A stretch of DNA of 64,000 nt. Origin: Nelumbo lutea (lineage: Eukaryota > Streptophyta > Magnoliopsida > Proteales > Nelumbonaceae). Where the stretch lies: the NCBI GenBank assembly GCA_022828595.1, contig JAKGHH010000005.1:63173655-63237654 (forward strand), written 5' to 3'. Shown here in pieces: positions 33,985 to 46,028 of this stretch; the first letter of the stretch is position 1; each line of letters starts with the position of its first letter. The notes beneath the pieces were generated by a model. That model ran no database searches. It saw only the letters and a program-made list of their open reading frames with translations, and had not been told where the DNA came from. Made by a program: the position numbers and the translations under genes.

Positions 33985-35550
33985 GCTTTCTTGGCAGCTA
34001 TTACTGCAGGAGTTGAACCTACTTCTTTTGCTGAGATTGTAAAGGATGAAAAATGGAGGGATGCAATGCAGAAAGAAATACAAGCACTTGAAAATAATTA
34101 GACATGGACTGTGGAGCCTTTGCCATCCGGAAAACGAGCCATAGGATGCAAATGGGTGTATCGAATCAAGTATAATGTTGATGGGACAGTGGAAAGATAC
34201 AAAGCCCGTCTCGTGATTTTTGGGAACAAGCAGGTTGAGGAAATCGATTATAATAAAACTTTTGCCCCAGTTGCAAAAATGGTTATTGTTCGTACCTTCC
34301 TTGCAGTCGTGGCAGCCAGAAATTGGGAGCTTCATCAAATGGACATACATAACACATTCTTGCAAGGTGACCTTCACGAGAAAGTCTACATGCGAATGCC
34401 TCCTGGTCTTCAGTCAGATAAACCAGGTATGGTGTGTTGGTTGCGAAAATCTCTGTATGGCTTGAAACAAGCGCCGAGATGTTGGTTTGCTAAATTAACC
34501 GCAGCCTTCAAGACATATGGATTTCAGCAATCATGTTCAGATTACTCCCTCTTCACCTTTCATTGAGACAAGGTGCACGGGCTTGTTCTCGTGTATGTGG
34601 ACGACATTATCGTGTCAGGTAATGATCATATGGAAATTCAAGTCTTCAAGAAATATCTGAGTGAATGCTTCCATATGAAAGACTTGGAACCATTGAAATA
34701 TTTTTTGAGCATTGAAGTTGCCTAAAACTCAACAGGAATTTTTCTGTCTCAACGTAAGTATGCTTTGGATATTATCTCTAAAGTTGGATTACTTGGTGCA
34801 AAACCTGCTCCTTTTCCTCTGGAGCAGAATCACAATCTCGTCTTGACAGATGGGCCTCTCTTATCTGATCCTGAGCGGTACAGGTGCTTGGTGGGCAGGC
34901 TTATTTATCTCTTAGCAACTCGTCCAGAGTTGTCTTATTGTGTGCATGTTTTGTCCCAATTTATGTAGCAACCGCAAGAAAGACATTGGGAGGCTACATT
35001 GCGAGTGGTGCGCTACTTGAAAGGAAATCCAGGTCAAGGAATTCTCTTGCGTTCAGATTGTGATTTACAGTTATATGCATGGTGTGATTCAAACTGGGCA
35101 AGCTGTCCTTTGTCCTGACATTCTCTGTCTAGATGGTTTATTCTGCTTGGAAAATCGCCTATTTCCTGGAAAACTAAGAAGCAACACACTGTGGCCCGTT
35201 CTTCAGCGGAAACAGAGTATCATTCTATGGCCACGGCCACGTGTGAATTAAAATGGCTGAAGGGATTGTTATTGGCTCTTGGAGTTACACATTCAAACCC
35301 AATGCGATTATATTGTGATAGTCAGGCAGCCTTGCATATTGCAGCAAACCCAGTGTTTCATGAGCGTATGAAACATATTGAAGTTGATTGCCATTTTGTA
35401 TGTCATGAGATTCAAAATGGTTGCATTCGTCCTACTTATGTGTCGACTACCGTTCAGTTGGCTGACATTTTTACAAAGGCACTGGGTCGTAGAGAATTTG
35501 AGTACCTTCTCCGCAAGTTGGGCATTCACAATTTGCATGCTCCAACTTGA
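33985..35550 (+). pseudogene. Copia reverse transcriptase and RNase H
   Basis: RT begins near 34015 (EKWRDAMQKEIQALE) and shows GCKWVYRIKYNVDGTVERYKA, QMDIHNTFLQGDL and, after a stop at 34566, the catalytic box VYVDDIIVSG at about 34590. RNase H is marked by RSSAETEYHSMATATCELKW and YCDSQAALHIAANPVFHER. The last frame ends HNLHAPT just before the polypurine tract. Further stops fall near 34724 and 34968, and a frame break near 35115. Confidence 0.9.
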
Positions 35551-35556
35551 AGGGGA
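35549..35556 (+). promoter_or_regulatory. Polypurine tract of the copia element
   Basis: GAAGGGGA directly precedes TGTTAGG of the 3' LTR. Confidence 0.75.
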
Positions 35557-35769
35557 TGTTAGGATTAGGAGTCCGTTCAGTATTATCTTGTTAGTATACT
35601 TATCCTTTCCTTATCATGAATAGTTCAGATAGGATAGGAAAGTTATGTTTGAGTCCGTGTAAACTTAGGAGTTCTAGTTTCTATAAGCTTGTTCGGTGGT
35701 TATATATATTTGAATTCTCAAAGAATAAAAGATAGAAGAAGAATAAACCAAAAAAGCTCTAGTTTTTCA
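35557..35769 (+). repeat. 3' LTR of the copia element
   Basis: Begins TGTTAGGATTAGGAGTCCG and ends GCTCTAGTTTTTCA; counterpart of 30929-31161. Confidence 0.9.
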
Positions 35770-38400
35770 TCTCACCCCTGTTTTGATTAGTTCACTTGCA
35801 TCAAACTATGTTGTTGGGTTAGGAAGATGAGCTTAATGGGATGGATTTTGGGCAGCCGCTCCAAATCCGATTCCAAACCCACTATTTAAACTTAAAAGTT
35901 AGTTCACCTGTGGTCTAACAACACAGGTCCAGCTCCTTTTCAATGACTTGGTCCATTTTGTTTTATTAACACACCAATCTTTAATTAATTTTTGATTACA
36001 CACCAGTTCGGTTCGTTTTTAGAACCGATCCAATCCAACTAGATTAATAAATTGGTAAGGCATCAATTAATAAATAAGTATAATTATAATAATTTTCAAT
36101 GAATGCATTGTATAATTAATAAATTAGTATAGTTAAAGCATTACTATTATTAATAAATTTACTATTTATTTATAATTATTAATCATAAATAGTTATTGCA
36201 ATTTACAAAAATAATAATAGTAATTTCTGAAAAAAACTACAAATAATTAATTTATTAATAAATTACTATTAATATTTATTAATAAATCATTATCAACATT
36301 TTCTAAAAATTTTAGTAATTGATTTTTGGTAATTATTACATTTCTAAAAATTATAATTACGATTTCAGATAATTATTGATTATTTTTATTAGAAAATAAA
36401 ATAAAATTTAGTGTAATTTTGGGAAATTATCGAAAATTTATTGATTATTCAATAAATTATTAAAAATTTATTTATTATTCAACCAACATACAATTCTTGA
36501 AAATTAATAATTGATTAAGCATATGGCTGACATTCAGTATATCCTTTTGATCCTTTTTACCACCAAATTAGACACTGGGTTTTTCCATGCATCGCACGGG
36601 TCCCTATTAGTATTATCTGAAAAGAGAGAGAGAGAGAGAGAGAGAGGCGTAAAAACCTACTTTTATGACACTTCTCCTCGTAGGCCACGATGTCTCACTA
36701 TCCTCCATTCTCTGGATCACATCCATAAATAACTCCGAAGGTAGGTTAGCCCACGAGCCCTGTTCATTTGGATCCATTTGGAACCGTGACACAACAGGGC
36801 TAATATGTGATCTCCTATGGCTGCCCACATCTTTTCCTTCTCCCCCTCCCCTCAATTTGCATGAAATCCTGTCCCTCATCTCCTTGACCTCCCGAACAAA
36901 GCTTTTGAATGGCATCGTAACCAAATAGAAACTTCTTTCATTTATTATAAGATAGTCAAACAAACAAAAGGAGAAAATAGAGGATTAGTGAGGTCAATAT
37001 AGGACGAAGAAAACAACCTTGTTTAGTTTCGAAAAAAGGATAAACTAAATAGTGGGTGTTTTTTCATTTCGACTTACTTGGAGTATATGGTGTAAATGTT
37101 TTTACGTCTCAATCAAAATTTGATGGGCTTGAAGTAAATGGAGAAATCTAACATCCCAGAAGTATCATTAAACCTACTACCATACTGAGTGAGGGAGAGT
37201 GAGAGAGGAACGAACGACTGAGAGAGAGAGAGAGAGAGAGAAAAGGAGAGAGGCGACTGAGTGATAGATAGAGCGAGAGAGGGATGATTGAGAGAGGGCG
37301 GGAGAGGTGTGAATATTTTTAGTGGGCGAGAGAGAGCGGGAGGAATATTTTAGCGGTAGTCGTTTGGACTTTAGCGATAGTTTTAATCGACTGTCGCTAA
37401 AAATCCATCTTTCTAGCTGCAGTCGCCAAATAGTCAGGTCAAAAACTGCCACTAGAACTCTATTTTCTTGTAGTGCTCATATTCAGCTTCATTATTGGAG
37501 GTTGGAAAGCCAAACCAAAGTGCGCACTCTAATGTCATGTTGTCCGGGCTTAGAAGGATGAAGCTTGCTCCACTCCCCTTTAGATTAGAGGACCTATCGA
37601 CATGTAAGGTCCAAGTTGGTTAAAGTTATTCTAGTTAGTGTTGGATTTTGATCTCATAAGAGATTAAATCCAATGGGTTTGATTGGTCAATTACATGAGA
37701 AATTGCACCTGCACACTTAATTGAAAAATGAGTTTTTCTCTTGCAAAACCCAATTTTGAACTTGTCCCACATTGGAAAATTATAAGTTTTGTTTTCAGTA
37801 TTTCAATAGGAGCTGATTTACGCTCCTTAGAATTAGTAGAGGAGAGTATGGGGATTCGATACCGCGCAATGCATGCGCACGCGTGTGCGCGCGTGTGTGC
37901 GGCGCAATGAAGCGCTTTAGAGGTGCACTTTGCTCGCACCCGTGTGGCTCTCGATGGGTGGCTTTGGTTTTGGTGCATTGCTGACCATTGATCACCATTT
38001 ATGAGATCAACGGTCACGATTCGATCAAGTGTGATCAAGAGGCACAATTCACAGATAACAATCACTAACTGTTAACTATTTTTTAAACAGTCACAATGTT
38101 TGAAATTGTGACTGTTCAAGGTGCCTTCTCTAAACCAGCACCTACCTTTTTTTCATACCTCTTCACAAATTATTTAAGGAGCATGAATCAGACTCCGAAG
38201 CACACAATTTCGAAATTCACTCTCTCTTTCTCTCTCAGTCTGGTCTGCTACAGTCTCACAGAAGGTTTCTTTGGAGACTCTTCAACTTTGCTGGTTGTAA
38301 ATTTTTGCCCAAGGCTCTATTGTATCCTGGGAACGAATTTGCCTATAACCCAACAGCAAACTCAATAAAACTAAGTGGGGGCAAATAATGTTCTAAAAGC
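35770..38400. other. Intergenic sequence with simple repeats
   Basis: No gene recognised. 36040-36500 is very AT-rich; 36621-36647 and 37220-37241 are (GA)n runs; 37861-37910 is a short alternating CGCACGCGTGTGCG-type tract. 37640-38400 (from GTGTTGGATTTTGATCTCATAAG to AAGTGGGGGCAAATAATG) has the look of a decayed LTR, but no partner or clear ends were found. Confidence 0.4.
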
Positions 38401-38733
38401 AGTATCTTCAGACGCGCCTCAGAGTTTCTCCTCCAAAGTTACAGTGACCCCATTTTCTCCATCAGGTTGCACCATATTACTACTACCAAAAGTACATTTT
38501 ACAATGAAGCTTGCTAGAATATGAGGTTCAATAGATGGTCTCACCTTGTACTTAATGTCAAACTCTCCAATATCAATAGCCCACTTCATGAACCGACCCA
38601 AGGTCTTATGCTTTTTTAGGATTTTCCTTATGGGTCGGTTAGTGAGGACAACTATAGTGTGGGATTAAAAATATGGTCTTAACTTCTTAGCTGAGGTTAT
38701 TAGTGCATATCCTATTTTTTCATGTAAGAAGTA

Positions 38734-39866
38734 GGGCTGTTCATAAGAAGGCCCAACCCGACCAAATCAACCAACCCGGACCGATTCGACCCGAGTCAAT
38801 CGGGTTTTATCAACACTGGTCGGTTTCGGGTTGGACAAATTCATAAACTGATATATCGGGTCGGTTTCGATTTTCTTGTGTGAAAACCGAAACCAAACCG
38901 ACCCGAACCGAACCAATTAGTCTTCTAGTTCAGTAGTTCCCTAGTTTCTATAGTCTTTTACACCAAATAGGCAACCCATTAGGCAATTACAATTAGAATT
39001 AGGTGTCATTTTTTACCTAAATTGTATCTATCCTAGTTTCTCTAGTCTTTTACACCAAATAGACAACCCATTAGGCAATTACAATTAGAATTAGGTGTCC
39101 TTTTTTACCTAAATTAGAACTTAGAAAGTTTCTTTGAAATATAAATATTTCAGCCTTCTTTCTATAAAACAGTTTGACTTTCTATTTTATTGTTAACTTT
39201 TATTGATAACTTTTGTCTTCTATTAGAATTAGGTGTCATTTTTTACTTAAATTGTATCTATCCTACTTTCTATAGTCTTTTACACCAAATAGGCAACCCA
39301 TTAGGCAATTACAATTAGAATTAGGTATCCTTTTTTACCTAGATTAGAATTTAGAAAGTTTCTTGAAATATAAATATTTCATCCTTCTTTCTATAAAACG
39401 GTTTGACTTTCTATTTTATTGATAACTTTTGTCTTCTCTTCTATTCTCTACAATTAGAATTAGGTGTCCTTTTTTTTACCTAGATTAGAACTTAGAAAGT
39501 TTCTTGAAATATAAATATCTTAGCCTTCTTTCTATAAAATAGTTTGACTTTCTATTTTATTGATAACTTTTGTCTTCTATTCTCTAACTTGGTCTGCCCC
39601 CCTCAAGTCCTTAACTCAAGACATCATTTGATTTTTGAACTTGGCTCTCCCAACTCTCCCATCTTCTCAATTTCCTTCTAGTTCTAAGCTTCTTTGTCCT
39701 TTTTGTACAAGAGCAAAACTGAAATTGACCCAAACCGACCCAACCCGACTAGGTTGGTTTTGACTATAAGTGGGTGGGTTTCAGTTTCCACCTCAGGTAA
39801 CTCGACCAGGTCGGGTCGGTTGGGAAAACCCCAATAAATCGACCCAACCTGACTTGTGAACAGCCC
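38734..39866. mobile_element. 1.13-kb TA-flanked non-autonomous element
   Basis: The ends GGGCTGTTCATAAG and CTTGTGAACAGCCC are inverted matches, each flanked by TA. Both sub-terminal regions are rich in CCCAACCCGACC-type runs in opposite orientation. Removing the element plus one TA restores consecutive codons of the surrounding pol fragment, which fixes its borders. A TA duplication suggests a Tc1/mariner-like mechanism. No transposase frame. Confidence 0.8.
38940..39595. repeat. Tandem repeat inside the TA-flanked element
   Basis: Blocks containing CTATAGTCTTTTACACCAAA, TAGGCAACCCATTAGGC and TTAGAATTAGGTGTCC recur at about 38945, 39035 and 39265, with a partial fourth copy from about 39450. 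Downstream GAAATATAAATAT(T/C)T and ATTTTATTGATAACTTTTGTC are also repeated. Unit length varies from about 90 to 230 bp. Confidence 0.85.
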
Positions 39867-40510
39867 TAGTCAAAATACTTGGCTTTGGCATTGTAGAAGA
39901 CATTATTGGCATAGTAAACTGGCTTCTACCCTTATGTCTTTTCAGGCTATAACCAATATAACCACTTTGTTACCTATCGAGAGGTATAGGTAGATTTCTT
40001 CTCTTGAGTTGGCTTAGCCAACAACTTGAGGAGGTTAAGTATACTTCAACTTATCGAATGCCTTTCGACACTCTTTTGTCCACTAGAAGTCTTTTAAATA
40101 GACTAAAATAAATGCTAGCATCGAGTTATTGATTAAGATATGAATCTACTCAAAGCCGCTACTCTTTTTGTAAGTCTCTGCACTTCCTTGATCAACCTTG
40201 GACGTTTCTTGTCAAGAATATGTCTTGTTGGGTTTCGCCTATATGTCTTGTTGTGTCATCATGAAGCTGAAGAATTTACTTAAGACCATGTGGAAAGCAC
40301 ACTTGGTGGGATTCAATCTCATTTGATACCTATGAAGGACGTCTAAGAGCTCTCTAAGATTAGTAATTACTAGTCAACTCGTAGGCTCTTCATGACAATG
40401 TCATCAACATATGCTTCCACATTGCAGCTGATCTAATTCTTGAAAACTTTGTTAACTATTCCCTAATAACCCAACATTCTTCAACCTAATAAACATAACC
40501 TTCTCGCAAA

Positions 40511-41133
40511 GTTCAGGGGCTGTTAGAGCTAAAAATCCTTTATGTGTTGGTAAACATGTTATTTTAAATAAAATCAAAGTTATCTTATATGTTTATGAAA
40601 TTCACTCCTTTCTAGATATAAAATATAACAAAAATTACAAATAAACCAAGTTACCTATATAAATTATTAGTTAGATAGTTTTGTTTGATACCATTGTTGT
40701 TTCCTACTTGAAATATCAAATTTGAGGTTTTAATTGTGGACGTCAATGATCAGTTGTACCCATGCATTTCTTTGGTTGAAGAAATTTTCTTATATTACAT
40801 GTTTTTCACCAATTTCTATTAATTAACTTGAAACATTTCAGCCTCGTTCATTTTTCAAAAATTTTTTACCTAGGTAAGTTCACTTATCCGAGTAAGTTCT
40901 ACCTAATAAATACTTAATCATGTAAATGAACATACTTGTGTTCTTCGGATTCTTAGATAAATTATACAATGACTTTTTATCCATCAAAAGTCATTGTTAG
41001 AATGGACGAATTTGTCCCAACATGTTTTGTCAACTTTTCCCCTTGAGAAAGTTACTTACCCACCTGAATGATGAGTATCACTTCCATGAATGTGAAAAAC
41101 AAACATGAGTAAAGTGGTCAATGGAAACAACAA
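40511..41133. other. Gene-free spacer
   Basis: No feature recognised apart from moderate AT-richness. Confidence 0.45.
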
Positions 41134-41604
41134 TTAGGAATGGCAACAAAGTGGGGCGGGGCCAGGTTTTGTCTGCCTCATACCTGACCCCGAATTCAAA
41201 TCCCCTGCCTCGTACCTGCCCCGAACTTTGGTGGGGCTAAAAATCTAACCTCATCCCCGTCCCCGTGGGGAACGAGGATCCCAGACTTTGCCCTACTCCA
41301 TCCCGCCTTGGTCATTCTTACTTGTATACTTTTTAATTTATTAATTTTTTATTTTTTTGAACCCTACCTAGAAATATTTTATATTATGTAATATAATATA
41401 ATATATATTAACATATATTAATAATTATATATATATTATGTTATATAATATAGTCGGGGTGGGTGGACAAATACTGTCCCCACTCCATTCTTGACCTTAG
41501 AGTTTTGGGTTTTCCCTAAATCCATCCTAAACCCTGATTAGTGGTAAAAAACCCACCCTGATCAAGGTGGGGCCCACGAGAATGGGTCAAATTGTCATCT
41601 CTAA
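41134..41604. mobile_element. Inverted-repeat element of about 470 bp
   Basis: The left edge TTAGGAATGGCAACAAAG pairs imperfectly with the right edge TTTGACAATTTGAC read inward from GTCATCTCTAA. Next to the ends are GTGGGGCGGGG and CCACCTTGATCAGGG-like GC-rich runs around an AT-rich centre (41330-41455). The TTA/TAA edges suggest PIF/Harbinger, but the target duplication cannot be told from the terminal repeat. Confidence 0.45.
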
Positions 41605-41699
41605 CCATAATCCCATTGACCTGGCTTTCTCCCTTCAGATAAAAACAGCAATGATACCAAATACAAGTATACAACTGATGGAGCCTCTAGCATGAACCC

Positions 41700-42142
41700 G
41701 GGTTTGGCGGGAGGGGGCTGTGGTCAGAGATGGGGATGGTAAGTTCATTAGTGGCTTTGCGTCCTTCTACGACTCATGCTCTTCTTTAGAAGCTGAAGCA
41801 TGTGCACTCAGTGATGGTTTAAAGCTTTGCTTAGATTTGAATTAGAATCAAATCTCAATTGAGTGTGATAATAAGTTGTTGGTGGATCTGATTAAAGACC
41901 AGAGAACAACTCCTTGGACTATCCACTATCATATGCAGGAAATATCTCTTTTATTGAGGCACATATATGTTGTCATTTCTCATGTCTATAGGGAAGCAAA
42001 CAGAGTAGCAGACTCCCTAGCGAACTGAGGAATTGATTTAGGCGTCAAGGTGATTTTTACTGAATTTCCCCAATTACCAAGTAAAACTAAATCCCTCTTC
42101 CAGGATGATTTTTTGGGTACCCCTATACCTAGAACTGTGTAA
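41700..42142 (+). pseudogene. RNase H-like (RVT_3) domain remnant, probably from a LINE
   Basis: Reads AVVRDGDGKFISGFASFYDS, then SSLEAEACALSDGLKLCLDL, a TAG stop, IECDNKLLVDLIKDQRTTPW, and VISHVYREANRVADSLAN followed by a TGA stop, ending PIPRTV with TAA. The pattern of acidic residues (RDGDG, EAE, ECDN) and HVxREANxVAD are hallmarks of the plant RNase H-like domain at the end of many non-LTR retrotransposon proteins and in a few host genes. Two internal stops argue that it is dead. No upstream RT was found. Confidence 0.75.
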
Positions 42143-42742
42143 TTTTGTCTCCATTCTGGGTGGTTTTGAGAGATTCAGGGAGTGTTTTCATGATTTAGTT
42201 AGGGGCAAGGAGGATTATATCCTCCCCTTTGTTACTGATCTTATTTGAATCTTGGTTTTAATAATAGATAAAGTTTTGGGAAAATAAGTATACAACTCTA
42301 CTTATAACAAAAACAAAAGAGTGTCAATTCTCATTCTTTCTCATTCTTCTTCCATAAAAAGGGAATTGAACTCAGACCTGGTCACTCAATCGAGACAAAT
42401 TGCCAGTTGGTGGGTCAAAGTGAGAAATTCCTCCTATTACGTGATGAGAGAAACACGGCTCATGCTAGAAAAACCAAACAGACTGTAGAAATGGAGGCTT
42501 ATCTCCTGTCCAGGAAAACACGTGAAAGGCAAAAGGATGTCACACCATGGACTGAGGTCAGTCTACTCTGCGTTGAACTTCAACCCAGAACGGGCCTTCC
42601 TGGTCGCTTTCACCATACTTGCTTATATGGACTTATCAGCCCCAATTAATTGTCCATTGATGGACCACGTGTCCCAAATAGCCTGTTACTATCATCATTA
42701 CGTCAATTTAAAGAGAGGATAACGGCACGATAATTTGAAATA

Positions 42743-42903
42743 GGAGAATGACCGTTCAGCCCTGCCCAGGGTCCAAATTATTCGGAATTGATATCAATTT
42801 ATGGGTAGATATGGATGTATAGAGTGTGGGTTTTGACCTTTTGAATGTTTGTAGAATTATAGTAAAATTCAGAATTCTACATTAGGCCTGTCCCTACTTT
42901 TCC
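42743..42903. mobile_element. 161-bp MITE with an exact 10-bp target duplication
   Basis: Starts GGAGAATGACCGTTCAGCCC and ends GGCCTGTCCCTACTTTTCC, imperfect inverted repeats. The flanks are the exact 10-mer ATTTGAAATA (42733-42742 and 42904-42913). A second family member lies at 62209-62397 with a different 10-mer duplication. Confidence 0.85.
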
Positions 42904-45049
42904 ATTTGAAATATCAATAGATGCAAATTAAGCGGACTTGGGTTGAGCTTTTGTTAAAATTTGAATTAAATGGGTCAAATGGGTTAGGTATGAAGGCCCG
43001 AACCCTTTGAAAATGCTTAAAAATAAATGTTTATTTGAATAAATATTTATTTTAGGCCAAAACCACACTAATAAGCATTTAGTTGTGTTTGGAAAATAAG
43101 TTTAAAATAAATATTTATTCATTTAGGGAAATTGTCAAAAACTCACCATGAGTTTTCAGCATTTCTCTTAAACTCGCCAACTTTTCAAAATGTCTAAAAC
43201 TCACAATGTTAGTATGTTTTTATTTTCCAAAACTCACCTTCTGTTAGTGCACCATTAATGCTTTTTAATAGAGGTGTCCACGTCAGCATAAATAACAAAT
43301 TTCATGACCAAATTACCCTTAAATGGCAAGTTAGAGAAAAAGGGTGCACCTATTCGAGATTTTTTTTGTCTTTTTCAGTTTTCAACTTTTTTTTTGCATT
43401 CTTTAGTGTTTTGTTATAATTTCCAATGTTTTTTATAATTTCTATTTTTTAACATTTTTCTATTTTCTACAATCTATAAACTTTCCTATATTTTTTGTTA
43501 TTTACTTGCGATTTCTATGCTTTTCTATAATTTGTTATGTTTTTTCTACAATTTTTATTTTCTGATTTTGTTTTTCAATTTCTATAGTTTGTATAATTTG
43601 AAAATAATTTTTTATTTTTTATTTAAAAAAGCTTAAATTTTGAATTTATTTTCAAGTGTTTATTTCCTTTTTTAAGTTACACCACTTTAAATATACCTAT
43701 GCTACCCTTATTAAAATAATTGCTTTTCACCAAACGCTCAGCCCTTATTTTACAAATAATCACTCCATATAAAATGACAAATTGACAACTGAAATTCCAC
43801 CCTCACTTCTTATTAGTCCATTATTTCGGGTGGAACTATGGATGATTTAGACCTCAACTCTCATTTAAATTCCAAAATTGAAGCAATTCTGTCTCGTAAA
43901 AGAACGCGTCTATCAACTCAAAAGAAAACAAACAAATAATCATTTTTTATGGGTTTGACTATGATATGGAAAAGATATGATATCTGAAAAACTTGTAATT
44001 AGTCAATTGGAATCATAAATGGGATAGCCAATTAGGTGTTATTTATCAAAATTCATGGGTAGGTTTTAATCGGTCAAAACTATTCCCATACCATATCTTT
44101 CCGCATCATAGATTTTCCCTTTTTTTATTCAGTCTAGCACTAACAGTAATTTATTTGGAATCTCTTGTTTCGCCTTCCTGGACCCTTCTTCAAGGGTCTG
44201 GTCAACCGCCGCGTACCCTAAATCTGGGATGCTGACAGAGTGAGAGGACGGGCTTTATCTAAAACCAATGTTTTAGGAACTGTCGTTGTTCGGAATGGTC
44301 GGACCATTCGGTTTGGGAATCATTTAGGCAATTGGTTTCATTTTACCTCAAACTTGATCTCTGGCTAAAAATCGTTGACCTGGGCGGTTGAACCATCGAC
44401 CTCTTCAATGGTTTTTTACCTTTTTTATTTTATTTAATTTTTCCATTAAAACGAGCTATTTGTTCGAATCGGATGATTGAACCATTGACCTGGAAACTGA
44501 TGGCCAAAATGATTTCAATCCCAAGTTGTTTTTTAAAACATTGTCTAAAACATTGCTTTAGTTAAAAAAGTCTATAAACAATATTTAAATAAAAAAGGAA
44601 TATCTTATTACAAATTACAAATTATAGGGATCATGTGGAACCTATATAGGGCCATATCACATGTAGGTCCCAATGTACAGAACATTGGCATGTCACTTGT
44701 CATTTACGTAATAGTAGTAAACATGTACGTGCATTTGCACGAGACAGTATCTCTAAGACAAAACTATTTTAATTAAATATTATTTTTTGAACAGTTATAA
44801 GTGGACAGTTTTTGGACAGTTATAAGTGGGAAGTTTCTAAAATGAAAGTAAAGGACATATATGCCCTCTTTATAACAATTGTATGTTTAGACAAGAGGGA
44901 TAGAAAATGTCCAATGAAAATTCTAGAATGAAGGGGCATTCGCTCTTTTATAAGTAGTATAAATATAGATATCATACATCTTAGTGCTTTCAGTAGATAC
45001 AAAGTCATTACAATGAAATTGAAGGGGTGGGGGCAGCGCTGGATGCACA
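42904..45049. other. Intergenic sequence with repeat debris
   Basis: No gene recognised. 43120-43330 holds phrases such as AAAACTCACCATGAG and CTCACCTTCTGTTAG, repeat-like. 43340-43690 is T-rich. 44262-44560 (AATGTTTTAGGAAC to AAAACATTG) looks like an old copy of the element type at 59476, with GGTCGGACCATTCGG inside. Confidence 0.4.
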
Positions 45050-45052
45050 TAA

Positions 45053-45316
45053 GGCTGTGTTTGGTTGTAATGCAAATAAATTTGCACTGATGTAAAATCA
45101 TAGTATGCAAATGATTTGAGTGTAAATTCTAATCTATTTTTATTTTAACTTTTAATTTATTTTGTTTGGTTATAATATAAACGAAGTAAATTGAGATACG
45201 AAGCAGAATAAAGTAAAATTATAAACAAAATTAAACAAGAATTTGCAATTTTTACATTTGCACTCCAATACAATTGTACTAGCGCAAATAAATTTATACC
45301 ACAACCAAACACAGCC
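45053..45316. mobile_element. 264-bp Tourist-like MITE
   Basis: The ends GGCTGTGTTTGGTTGTAATG and its inverted match, ending CAACCAAACACAGCC, are flanked on both sides by TAA (45050-45052 and 45317-45319). Interior AGTGCAAATAAATTT-like motifs also mirror each other. The 3-bp TAA duplication indicates PIF/Harbinger. Confidence 0.85.
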
Positions 45317-45380
45317 TAAGGTTCATTAATCTTATAAGTCTGCAATTATACGGGTTTGATTCTAAACCTCTATATTTGGA

Positions 45381-45931
45381 GGGACAGGATCACCTCGGGA
45401 CAAGGTCACCTCGGCACCAAGGCACTTCGACATTCAATCCAGTTCGGAAACTAAAATGTATCAGCTCAGGGATGCCAACCCGGACCACTATGTGACGATC
45501 CCGGAAATCTCTCCAACAGACCCCGAACCTAGCGGGATCATGCCACGTAACGGCACACCTTATCTCCTCCCCGCCCGGTTCAGGTAGAATTGATAAGCCT
45601 TATTAGTTGATAGTGTTATCCCCAAGTAAAGCGGAAACGGATCTAATCATGACAAGGATCACAGAACCGATCCGCAAGACCCGCGAAGGCTGAACTATAT
45701 AAAGACTCCAAACCCGAGGGCACAAGAGACGTGTGATTTCTCTGCTCTCTAGCACTCTAAATTCTCAAAGCTAATCAGCTCGCATCATATATCTAACTTA
45801 AGCATCAGAGTGACCTTGCCGGGTTAGCCACCCCGGGTTCTCTGATCTTGTCTTGTAGATCCACCTAGCTCGTCGTCCGAATAGAAGCCAGATCATGCTC
45901 CAGCAGGGAGCAGTCAGATCATGCCACATTA
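45381..45931 (+). repeat. 5' LTR of the Tat-like element, 5'-truncated
   Basis: Aligns with the 3' LTR from GGGACAGG(A/G)TCACCTCGG to the end GCCACATTA (3' copy: GCCACATCA). Contains ACTATATAAAGACTCC, the likely promoter TATA box, at about 45700. The sequence matching 53799-53940 is absent. Confidence 0.88.
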
Positions 45932-45951
45932 ATTGGCGTCGTCTGTGGGAA
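45932..45951 (+). promoter_or_regulatory. Primer-site region of the Tat-like element
   Basis: ATTGGCGTCGTCTGTGGGAA directly follows the LTR. From memory, Tat-group elements commonly have ATTGGCGCCGTCTGTGGGAA here, one base different. I do not assign the tRNA. Confidence 0.65.
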
Positions 45952-46028
45952 CTCGATCAAAAAGCCTTCTTCACGATAATCTGTTTCCCACTAAAATCAA
46001 TGAAATCCTCCAGTCACGTCGGGCAAAG

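Larger units (their letters stand above)
30929..35769 (+). mobile_element. Ty1/copia retrotransposon, inactive
   Basis: Short LTRs (30929-31161 and 35557-35769) enclose, in copia order, a primer site, gag remainder, protease, integrase, RT and RNase H, with at least eight stops or frame breaks. No matching 5-bp target duplication is visible (ATATC left, TCTCA right), so one flank may have rearranged. The LTRs differ by multiple substitutions and a 20-bp length difference. The gag N-terminal half is not recognisable. Confidence 0.9.
38401..40510 (-). pseudogene. Ty3/gypsy (Tat-type) RT-RNase H fragment split by an insertion
   Basis: On the minus strand from 40510: the RT catalytic region survives as AYVDDIV with one damaged base, then PTKCAFHM, EVQRLTKRVAALSRFIS and KPVYYANNVFYNAKAKYF up to 39867. 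Reading resumes at 38733 with GYALITSAKKLRPYF, LTNRPIRKIL and GRFMKWAIDIGEFDIKYK. The interval is an inserted element, and the two halves match consecutive parts of a Tat-like RNase H. Many stops; no LTR found. It is separate from the element at 45.4 kb. Confidence 0.82.

Noticed and set aside
30929..35769. Claim of an exact 5-bp target duplication for the copia element
   Set aside because: The flanks read ATATC and TCTCA, which do not match.
36613..36963. 116-residue minus-strand frame with an apparent Ser/Leu-rich end
   Set aside because: It begins in unremarkable sequence and ends in a (GA)n microsatellite; no domain recognised.
37640..38400. Possible solo LTR
   Set aside because: It starts GTGTTGG and contains LTR-like phrases, but no CA end, target duplication or partner could be shown.
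42407..42722. Two overlapping frames of 66-80 residues
   Set aside because: No recognisable domain or gene signals; left as intergenic.
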